A stretch of 26,071 nucleotides of DNA from Stramenopiles sp. TOSAG23-3 (taxonomy: Eukaryota; Sar), in NCBI GenBank assembly GCA_900128585.1, contig LT642227.1, positions 4,615 to 30,685 on the forward strand. The letters run 5' to 3'. The stretch's first letter is position 1, and each line of letters begins with the position of its first letter. Below the pieces are notes generated by a model. It did not search any database. It was not told the DNA's origin and worked only from the letters and a program-made list of their open reading frames with translations. A program made the translations under genes and the position numbers. Positions 1-7,170 of this stretch are shown here, one piece after another.

Positions 1-280
1 TGTCTGTGGTACTGCTCAATGAAATAATGATCGGTATTGAGTTTGATCGTTTCGTGGTCGTATACACATACAGATGTAAATGTACCTTCTGGGAGTCCTA
101 AACGGCTAGGCCGGTCAGCGATTTCTAAAAATCTAGATTTCAGTTCGCAGTACATTAATTTTAATTACTCAAATAACAGCCAGTTTTCAGTTTTCAGTTC
201 GCAGTACATTAATTTTAATTACTTAAATAACAGCCAATTTTCTTGTTTTAATAACAGCCAATTTTCTTGTTTTTAATAAT
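1..280 (+). mobile_element. Terminal part of dispersed element, copy A
   Basis: Positions 138-187 and 192-241 are a near-perfect direct repeat of about 50 bp (period 54), each containing TTAATTTTAATTACT followed by AAATAACAGCC. A 24-bp unit (ATAACAGCCAATTTTCTTGT plus TTTT or similar) then occurs twice in tandem at 227-250 and 251-274. The same block, including the CAGTTCG lead-in, recurs in reverse orientation at 15270-15339, so this is a family terminus and not chance AT-rich sequence. By analogy with the other copies, the tail of the element's gene should lie just upstream on the + strand, but positions 1-130 are too diverged to show it clearly. Confidence 0.6.
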
Positions 281-425
281 TTTAGTACCTTTGTATTTTG
301 TTTGTAATTACTTACTTAAATAACCCGGCCAATTTTGTATGTGTTTTTAATTACTTTTTTAAATAACAAGCGCCATTATTTTGTTTTTAAAATTTGTTTT
401 AACCAAATACGTTGTTATTTTTGTT
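281..425. other. AT-rich spacer with degenerate terminus motifs
   Basis: Two decayed versions of the terminus motif are visible: TTAAATAACCCGGCCAATTTT near 314 and TTTAAATAACAAGCGCCATT near 358. This spacer is the 3' flank of the TPR gene, so the motif array begins close to that gene's stop codon. No gene is seen. Confidence 0.45.
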
Positions 426-2708
426 TTACAATAGTGCTGATTGTTTCCTACATTTTTGATATTTGTCTATCTCCAATGCCCTTGAATAATCTAATGCCGC
501 TTTTTCAAATTTTCCCATATTATCGAAAGTATTTCCACGGTTAAAGTAAGCATTTGAATTATTTGGTTCTAGTTTCAACACCACTGTAAAATCCTCAATC
601 GCGGCGGTCTGGTCTCCGATCTTTTGGAATGATATACCTCGATTATGAAGAGCATGAATATTATAAGGATCAACAGAAATGACAAAAGAATAGTCCTCTA
701 TAGCAGCTTCATAATTTCCCAATTTGGCGAAAGAATACCCACGGTTATTGTAAGATTTCAAATTTGAAGGGTCCCATTTTATTGATACTGTATAGTCTGT
801 AATGGCAAGATGAAATTTTCCTAGTTTTCTATACGCATATCCTCTATTATTATAAACACTAGCGCCAGCTGGATCTAATCTAATTGCTTCCGAATAATCA
901 CTGATAGCCTTACCGTATTCCCCCATGCTTCGATAGGAAAAAGCACGGTTGCAGAAAAAGTAAGGATTATGAGGGTCCAAGCGGATCGCCTCGTTAAAAT
1001 CAAGAATACCTTCCTTTTTTCGTTTCAGTTTATCCAGTGCAAGACCGCGGCAATTATAGCTCGAAGCGTTGCAATCATTCAGCTGTATAGCATTAGTGAA
1101 ATCTAACATGGCACCTTCGTTATCACCGAGTTGTTGCTTTGATGCACCTCTATTATGATACGCGTTTGCATTATCTGGCTTGATTGAAATGGCTAAGCTA
1201 TAATCATTTATAGCATTTTCGTACTCACCTACTTTCTCATAAGAAAATGCTCGATTATACGCGGCTTTAAAATGCCTCGGCTGGATGTCCAAAGCGCTAC
1301 TATAGTCATTTATTGCCCTCCTAAATTCTAAACGTTTCCGATAACAAAACCCACGATTGTGAAAAAAATCCGCATTTTTCGGCATTAATGACAAAGCTTT
1401 TGTGAAGTCCTGAATGGCTTCTTCGAACTGGCCGTTTCTATCATAAGAAATCCCACGGTTGTAAAATGCATACGCGTTGTTTGGATCCAGGTTTAGAGCG
1501 CACGAATAATCTTCAATTGCCATTTTGAAGCATTTGAGCTTGTCGTAAGCAAATCCACGATTGAAGTAAGATCTAAAATGGCTATTGTCTAAGTTAATTG
1601 CAAGAGTGTACTCTTTCACAGCACCTTCAAAGTCACCCTGCTTCCGTAATGCATATCCTGCTGCAGAGTGATTTGCTGATTTGCTTCCATCGTCATGTTT
1701 TGATTTTGCAATATCGCCACATTGAGGATGACAATGCGCCGACGACGAGATTTCATCGCCTTGAACAAAACCGGTACCATAAGAATTTATGGAAGTGTTC
1801 GATAGATAGTTATTACAACGTTTCATTGGGGTCTGCATTTTTTGTTGTTGTTGCCCACTGCGCGAGGGCTGATTTTGTGAAATATTCATCCCATTCTCCA
1901 TTTTACCGCCGCGCACGATATCTGGGGGAGCTCTCTTCGATCGAGAATCTTTGTCGGCACTTTTAGATGCTGAACTGTGTGATACAGGCAGTGAAACCTC
2001 CGGGAGGCGCAATGGCGAAGAGGCTATTTGCTCTCTCAATACTTTTTCACGTTGCTTCGTGTAGGATTCGACACCGATAGCAAAGCTTCCTGTTCTTTTT
2101 CTACTTGGTGAGCTGATTCCAGTCATATATTTACTATTTATGCATGGGCTTATATTTACATTCCCATCAATATTGCACTGCGAAATAGACATTGTTGTTG
2201 CTCGCATTGCTTTGTCTTTCTTTAGTGCAAACGTATAGTCGTCAATAGCCTGAGCGAAAAGTCCTTTTCTATTCAAACATGCGGCCCGAGCATAAGCGGC
2301 GCTCACATGATTGTGGTCAATATCCATCACCATAGTATAGTCATTAATGGCTTCGTTTAATGCTCCTAATTTTTCATAACTTGCCCCTCGGTTATATAAA
2401 GTGCTCACGCTGTTTGGGTTTATTAAGATCAGCCTAGTGTAGTCTCTAATAGCCTCCTGGTGTTGGTTCTTTTTAGCATAGGAAGCTGCACGAATCAGAA
2501 GAGCTTTACTATTGCTTGGATTGTCACATAACTTTTTTGAACAAGATGTGATCAGCTGATCTGTGTCAACATTCTTCCTAAAATAATATGTTCGGTTCGG
2601 GTGCGTTTTTGCTTCTTCTTCTTTCCCCAGAAAGTCCTTACGTTTGTAAAGTGCACCCTGCGCGAATGAAACCTCAAAGTCCTCTTCCCGTCTTCCTACT
2701 GTTGTCAT
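426..2708 (-). CDS. Tetratricopeptide repeat (TPR) protein, 15 repeats
   Basis: This 760-residue protein is built of 34-residue TPR units. Three lie near the N-terminus (about residues 66-166). A low-complexity, Ser/Lys/Gln-rich linker follows (about 167-342, including a QQQQ run), and then twelve consecutive units run almost to the C-terminus (about 345-750). Each unit shows the TPR pattern, for example GEYGKAISDYSEAIRLDP, with NRG at the start of the next helix. TPR arrays are protein-binding scaffolds; this long, regular type occurs in chaperone adaptors, O-GlcNAc transferase-like proteins and ciliary proteins. No catalytic domain is visible, so the partner is unknown. The start is a true ATG (MTTVGRREEDFEV). 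No signal peptide or membrane segment is seen. The gene is divergent from the kinesin gene across a 1.4-kb spacer. The TPR assignment is firm; the cellular role is not. Confidence 0.93.
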   Translation of the reverse strand: MTTVGRREEDFEVSFAQGALYKRKDFLGKEEEAKTHPNRTYYFRKNVDTDQLITSCSKKLCDNPSNSKALLIRAASYAKKNQHQEAIRDYTRLILINPNSVSTLYNRGASYEKLGALNEAINDYTMVMDIDHNHVSAAYARAACLNRKGLFAQAIDDYTFALKKDKAMRATTMSISQCNIDGNVNISPCINSKYMTGISSPSRKRTGSFAIGVESYTKQREKVLREQIASSPLRLPEVSLPVSHSSASKSADKDSRSKRAPPDIVRGGKMENGMNISQNQPSRSGQQQQKMQTPMKRCNNYLSNTSINSYGTGFVQGDEISSSAHCHPQCGDIAKSKHDDGSKSANHSAAGYALRKQGDFEGAVKEYTLAINLDNSHFRSYFNRGFAYDKLKCFKMAIEDYSCALNLDPNNAYAFYNRGISYDRNGQFEEAIQDFTKALSLMPKNADFFHNRGFCYRKRLEFRRAINDYSSALDIQPRHFKAAYNRAFSYEKVGEYENAINDYSLAISIKPDNANAYHNRGASKQQLGDNEGAMLDFTNAIQLNDCNASSYNCRGLALDKLKRKKEGILDFNEAIRLDPHNPYFFCNRAFSYRSMGEYGKAISDYSEAIRLDPAGASVYNNRGYAYRKLGKFHLAITDYTVSIKWDPSNLKSYNNRGYSFAKLGNYEAAIEDYSFVISVDPYNIHALHNRGISFQKIGDQTAAIEDFTVVLKLEPNNSNAYFNRGNTFDNMGKFEKAALDYSRALEIDKYQKCRKQSALL

Positions 2709-3212
2709 GTTACAAATTCAATATTGCCTCGAAGCGCATTTCCAGTACTGTTTCAAGCGCGGGGAGTTTAGTCTGGACTTTTACTCTTACTATTGTATAA
2801 TCTCTGTTGGCGGTACCGGACAAGCAATAAAACCAAGACAATAATTTCTTCTCCACGTAATTGCAAATTGAATGAGCTACTACTATAATTATTTAATCCC
2901 ACAGGCTTGCTCAATTTAAGATGTAGGAGTCCAGCAGAATATGGAGGATTCTCCTAATAAAATTCTGATAGTACTGAGCCGGAGGATTTATTAAAAAAAA
3001 AAAAAGTAGACGACGACTACTCACTACTACCCGATCCCCGCACCCCTACTTGCCGAAGTACGTTCGTTATAATATAATGACTCACTACTACGGTTTATTT
3101 GTTTTGGTTGCCCTTTTTGGCAGGTAGGTGTTTCACTAAAATAATTACAATAATAAGTCAAATAATAGAGGTGATACAATGTCAATAATATGCCTTACAT
3201 AACAATTATATT
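2709..3212. other. Intergenic spacer between divergent genes
   Basis: This AT-rich spacer has a poly(A) run at about 2992-3005 and a short repeated CTCACTACTAC string near 3020 and 3081. Promoters of the divergent TPR and kinesin genes may lie in this general region, but I see no recognisable TATA or initiator element that I would defend. Confidence 0.4.
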
Positions 3213-3691
3213 GCCAGGCGTCCCAAAGGATCATTTCATTGTTTTGATTGGATATTTGTTTGTTTGGTAGTGGTATACATACTACGTATACACACTAACG
3301 TACTGTCATTACAATATCACAGGAGAATGTGGGACCGTATGCTCAATTCTCAATTTAGAAGATTACTCATTATTGTTTTACTTTTTGGGTAATTTTTTGT
3401 AATTATTTTAGAAAAACGCCCACCTTCCAAAAGGGCAAAAAAAAAAACTTTACTACCGCTACTGGTACTTTAGAATCGTTAGTGTCCCGGCCTATCAAGG
3501 AGTAACCGAGGGCCCGCTCGAGTAGACATAAAAAAATCTCAATCAGGTGTTTTACCTAGTCAAAAATATTTAAAAGAACAAAACACAAAAAACTCGGTTT
3601 TTGATTTCCGCCACCTGATATGATAAAAATCTTACGTATAAGTAACACTACAACCTATAATGTCAACATATGACCCTTCGGGACGCCTGGC
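3213..3691. mobile_element. MITE-like element with terminal inverted repeats
   Basis: The left end (3213-3234) and right end (3670-3691) are inverted copies of GCCAGGCGTCCC[A/G]AAGG[A/G]TCAT. The 479-bp body has no long reading frame. A related right end (ATATGACCCTTCGGGACGCC) occurs at 23621-23640. An internal segment at 3493-3524 (TATCAAGGAGTAACCGAGGG) also resembles 23037-23067, so this looks like a family with at least two members. No clear target-site duplication is visible, so the exact ends are uncertain. A non-autonomous DNA transposon is the simplest reading. Confidence 0.6.
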
Positions 3692-4052
3692 AGGCTATCT
3701 ACAGGGCACTCATTAAAAATGTTTCTGATGATTCTTTTAAAGGTATGTTGCACAGCAATATTTATTTTCAGAACGCGTATGAAGTCTCCTTAACAACTAC
3801 AGGAGAGTGGCTATGACATTACATAAAGCCCTGACGACCAGCAAAAACGACGGAAATAAATTTAAGGATGTTGATCATATGAAATTCTTTTAGACATTAA
3901 AGTTTAGTCACATCATCTGTCAAGGAGAAGCTAGTTCTTCTGACATTGTAATCAATATGTTACTGGAGACGAATGATACTTTGTGATGTCTGAGGTACAT
4001 CATCTTCGAACACTTTCGCACACACTGGGCCAAGATGACTAGTTTTTCAGAA
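3692..4052 (+). pseudogene. Decayed reading frame, family unknown
   Basis: The + strand reads as protein-like sequence broken into pieces. Residues QAIYRALIKNVSDDSFKGML and following are open to a TGA at about 3814. An overlapping frame begins MTLHKALTTSKNDGNKF and continues through an in-frame TAG near 3891 into FSHIICQGEASSSDIVIN and on to a TGA near 3985. A third frame gives SEVHHLRTLSHTLGQDD before TAG. The composition resembles the genes here more than the spacers. I read it as one gene with two frameshifts and at least one stop, cut at its 5' side by the MITE-like element. I do not recognise the family, and chance is possible. Confidence 0.3.
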
Positions 4053-4144
4053 GCACTAAATCGGCTGCCTTTTCATGGTTTTACAGCTGGTGTGCATGTG
4101 AGCAGTTAGAAGGCGTCCTTCGGTAACGGTATAACGTCTGCAGC

Positions 4145-5617
4145 ATGGGAAAGAATGTGAAAGTTGTCGTCAGAGTGCGGACTCCCTCTAAGTCACGTAT
4201 ACAGGAACCAACGGAACTGGTTTGTGATATTAAAAAAAATACAGTCCATGTACGGATGGACTCTGTTAGTGAAAATACGCCGATTTCCAAAGTTCCAGGA
4301 TTTCAGAGAAGAAGAGTATTTCAATTTGATAAGGTCTTTGAAAGTTCGACTCAAGAAGAGTTTTTTGAAAATGCAGATTGTAGAAGTATGTTGAATTTTG
4401 TTAAAAGAGGTTTCAACGCAACAATAATTGCCTATGGGCAAACCGGGGCTGGAAAAACCTACACAATCGAGGGCATCGGTGAAGCGCAAGACATGGGGAT
4501 AGTGCCTAGACTTATTAAGTTATTATTCGAAGACAAAGTCGATTCAAATCAACACCGGAAAGAGGAAAGTACGATATTGAAATGTAGTTACGTTCAGATT
4601 TACAACGAAAGATGTTATGATCTGCTTAATCCGAACCTAAACTATCATGCCGTTAATCGCGTTTTGTCTCGAAATAACAAAAAAAATATACAGATGCCGT
4701 CTGGTTATTTGAAGCTGCGATGGAGCTCTTCTAAGGGGTTTTATTTGGAAAACATGTCAAAGATTATTCTCCAAGATGCTATCGAGCTACAGCACTGGTA
4801 TAATTACGGTAATTTGCACAAAATCACAGCCGAACACAAGTTGAATGTTAGTAGTAGCAGATCACACACCTTATTTACTTTATATGTTCGGAACACAAAT
4901 AGGTCTCACGAGGGAAGATTGCGTGTTGTTGACCTAGCAGGATCGGAGCGCATTTCTAGTACAGAAGCGGAAGGTGTGACTTTAGTTGAATCGATAGGAA
5001 TAAACAAGTCATTGCATGTGTTAAATAAAGTGATTATGGCTTTGTCCTCCCAACGGAGCAGCTCTGAAGTATATCATGTTCCATACCGTGATTCTTTACT
5101 GACTTCTTTACTTCAAAGCGCATTTGGGGGGAATAGCATAACGCTGTTGGTTGCGTGCTTGTCGCCTAATGGCAAACATTCTGAAGAGAACCTTAGCACT
5201 CTGCGCTATGCCTCTCAAGCAACATTTATAGAAAATCAGCCAAAAATCAATATAGACCCTGCGCAACTGAAAATTAATTCGATGAAGTCAGAAATTTTGG
5301 AACTGACGCAACGCTTAGCGCAACACAACGACATAGGACTTGCATGCGATCAGTATAATTCTAAGGGCGCAAAGCAACCACAAAGATTAGCATGGAGTGG
5401 GAAAGAATCAAAACTGAGGACGTGTTTGAATACCTACTCTAGAGTCCTGCAGACTATTTGTAATGACAATAAAATGTTCTTATCATATAGTGGCCGTCGC
5501 AATTGTGCCCCTGTGCGGCAAAGAAAAGGTAATGCGTTTTGCCAACTAAGAGATTGCCTATATATCTTAGAGCATAATATTGAGACTCTTGAACAAAACA
5601 TCGTGCAGTCCAAATAA
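4145..5617 (+). CDS. Kinesin-like motor protein
   Basis: This 490-residue protein carries an N-terminal kinesin motor domain (about residues 4-363), which hydrolyses ATP to move along or act on microtubules. The nucleotide-binding motifs are intact: P-loop GQTGAGKT at 98-105, switch I NVSSSRSH at 234-241 and switch II VDLAGSE at 262-268. Other family landmarks are YVQIYNERCYDLL (149-161), INKSLHVLNKVIMAL (286-300) and VPYRDSLLTSLLQSAFGG (312-329). The remaining 125 residues hold a short predicted coiled-coil stretch (about 378-393) and a basic tail, so this is a short kinesin without a long stalk or cargo domain. The start is ATG (MGKNVKVVVRVR), placing the first beta strand where the family expects it. 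The subfamily cannot be fixed from motifs alone. It is convergent with the ARM-BTB gene. Confidence 0.94.
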   Translation: MGKNVKVVVRVRTPSKSRIQEPTELVCDIKKNTVHVRMDSVSENTPISKVPGFQRRRVFQFDKVFESSTQEEFFENADCRSMLNFVKRGFNATIIAYGQTGAGKTYTIEGIGEAQDMGIVPRLIKLLFEDKVDSNQHRKEESTILKCSYVQIYNERCYDLLNPNLNYHAVNRVLSRNNKKNIQMPSGYLKLRWSSSKGFYLENMSKIILQDAIELQHWYNYGNLHKITAEHKLNVSSSRSHTLFTLYVRNTNRSHEGRLRVVDLAGSERISSTEAEGVTLVESIGINKSLHVLNKVIMALSSQRSSSEVYHVPYRDSLLTSLLQSAFGGNSITLLVACLSPNGKHSEENLSTLRYASQATFIENQPKINIDPAQLKINSMKSEILELTQRLAQHNDIGLACDQYNSKGAKQPQRLAWSGKESKLRTCLNTYSRVLQTICNDNKMFLSYSGRRNCAPVRQRKGNAFCQLRDCLYILEHNIETLEQNIVQSK

Positions 5618-5848
5618 CACACAATTCTCAGTTTACACAACTGCATTCCTGCTACTCCAAAATAATTCTGTATTATTGCAGAACCCGCAAAGCCTTTTTT
5701 GAGGGCAGGCTCTCATCTTGTGCTAATGCATTAAGCGATCATAAAATAAGGCTAATCCATTCTTGTTCGTCAAAAAGCGCTACATTCAGCCAGTTTTGAA
5801 CTCAACGCCAGAGGAAGTCTTTCAAACAGTGTGAACAGACTCATACAT

Positions 5849-6250
5849 AGATCGGTGGCAATCAAAGGGCTCAGTCGAATGGTACCGTAACAGCTACTGT
5901 ATATTTCGGTAAAGGTGGTTCAGCACCTCGGTATATTGGATCCAATACAACCTGTTCGAGTCCCTTGGCCCAGTATTCGATAGGGCGTTTCAGATCTGCA
6001 GGCAGACCGGCCCTCCGCTTCTTCTCACAGGAGAATACGAGCTGGCGGCGGCCGCGTGCGGGATCCAGGATAGACCAGCCACAAAATCGCATTAAAATGT
6101 ACAAAGGAAGGAGTCCCTACGAAAAGCAAAATCCACCAGGGTCGCCCATCCCCGCATTGAGAGGGGAGAACCCCGAGGGGGAGGAGGGTCTAATGATTGG
6201 GATGATACCATGGAGGATCTAGTCACGTATGATTGCGGGGACTCTGTTTA
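5849..6250 (+). pseudogene. Remnant of dispersed mobile gene, copy B (forward)
   Basis: This GC-richer stretch differs from its AT-rich surroundings. One + frame is open from about 5849 to 6222 (SNGTVTATVYFGKGGSAPRY, then RFRSAGRPALRFF). From about 6100, a second + frame gives QRKESLRKAKSTRV, then a glycine run and an acidic end (SNDWDDTMEDLVTYDCGDSV) to TAG at about 6248. The basic segment followed by an acidic C-terminus matches the layout of the copies at 6929-7123 and 15382-15503. A terminus motif follows about 160 bp downstream at 6411, as for the other copies. I infer a frameshifted, 5'-truncated copy. The product family is unknown. The opposite strand is also open (5871-6104) and cannot be fully excluded. 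Confidence 0.4.
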
Positions 6251-6410
6251 GCATCGAGTGATCTCGACTATAATTTCCATTTGTACTTTAAAAATGAAGT
6301 GCACGCCAATGAAGAGAGAGAATTAATTGAAAAACAAAATATAGGGGCTGTTATTTAAGATTTAAAAAAACCTTAATTCAATATTTACCTAAACTATTAT
6401 TATTATTTGG

Positions 6411-6437
6411 TAAATAACAGCCAATTTTCTTGTTTTT
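6411..6437 (+). repeat. Dispersed element terminus motif, forward
   Basis: TAAATAACAGCCAATTTTCT followed by TGTTTTT matches the 24-bp unit at 227-274. It is inverted relative to the copy at 6783-6823. Confidence 0.7.
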
Positions 6438-6602
6438 ATTATTTGGGTCATTTGAAATCGTCGAAAATCCAAAAATATCACTTCTGATCATGAATGGAGT
6501 ACACAAGAGGATGATAGTGTAGACTATTAGACTAAACGATAAGAGTAATTCGACCAAGAACAACACAGGAGCAAAACCAAATTGCAGTCCAAGAGGGACG
6601 TA

Positions 6603-6733
6603 AAACTTTACTGGACAAAATCAAATTAGGATTTTCGAATTGAATCATATGTAGACAATTTTACGGATAGTTTCACAGGATGTGCCAGGGTTTTCGTTCT
6701 CCCCCTAATACGGTGGTTTAGTATTTGTTTTTA
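6603..6733. repeat. Dispersed non-coding repeat (partner at 17822-17963)
   Basis: The core (6640-6733) shares CAATTTTACGGATAGTTTCA, then CAGG.GTGCCAGGG and CCCC.AATACGGTGGT, with 17875-17963 in the same orientation. Weaker similarity extends about 40 bp upstream. It lies between the two facing terminus motifs at 6411 and 6783, so it may be part of the same mobile family. Confidence 0.65.
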
Positions 6734-6782
6734 TGCATATGAAAAATGTTTAGACGTACACCGTTCTCAATTTCACTCAATA

Positions 6783-6823
6783 CAAAAACAAAAAATTGGC
6801 TGTTATTTAGAGTAATTAAAACG
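6783..6823 (-). repeat. Dispersed element terminus motif, reverse
   Basis: AAAACAAAAAATTGGCTGTT followed by ATTTAGAGTAATTAAAACG is the reverse complement of the terminus unit. It stands about 106 bp beyond the acidic-tail stop codon at 6929, in the same order as copies D and E. Confidence 0.7.
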
Positions 6824-6928
6824 AACATTCAAAGGTTCCCTTTAACAAGAAGAAATTTCATTCCTGTCCATGTGCTGCAACTGTTTCTTCTCGCATTTTA
6901 GCACTTAGCCCATTGATAAGAAGAAAAA

Positions 6929-7123
6929 TTATGAGTCGTCCTCCTGTGTACTCCGTGCATGGTCATCGTCCGTAGCTATACACCCATCGTTGGTGGCTTC
7001 TGGCCAAATTGGACAGCCGACTGTATCGTGTGTTTCACTCCTAAATGTGTCAGAACTTGTGTGGTTTGTTGGACGGTCGCTTGTAGTTCTTAAAGATGCT
7101 TGTTTTCTGTTTCGATGAATCGC
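6929..7123 (-). pseudogene. C-terminal remnant of dispersed mobile gene, copy C
   Basis: This minus-strand open segment of 64 codons begins directly after a stop. It contains a basic stretch (RNRKQASLRTT) and ends in the acidic tail DDDHARSTQEDDS before TAA. The tail is plainly related to DSDHAWSTHGNDSQD at 15382-15429 and DSDHAWSTSENDSQD at 16664-16711. No start codon or N-terminal part is present, so it is a fragment. It lies only about 50 bp beyond the stop codon of the ARM-BTB gene on the same strand and may form part of that gene's 3' UTR. Confidence 0.55.
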
Positions 7124-7170
7124 TCAAAGGATGACCAGCACCGATAGTGGGTCGGGGTCGTTGAGAAGTA

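Noticed and set aside
5954-5964. tRNA B-box-like string GTTCGAGTCCC
   Set aside because: No T-stem forms around it, no acceptor stem pairs, and the upstream A-box candidate does not give a cloverleaf. It lies inside a GC-rich decayed reading frame.
6411-6823. Single MITE with terminal inverted repeats at 6411 and 6783
   Set aside because: Each inverted end is followed outward by its own gene-tail remnant in the proper order, so two facing copies or one composite element explain it better than a small MITE.
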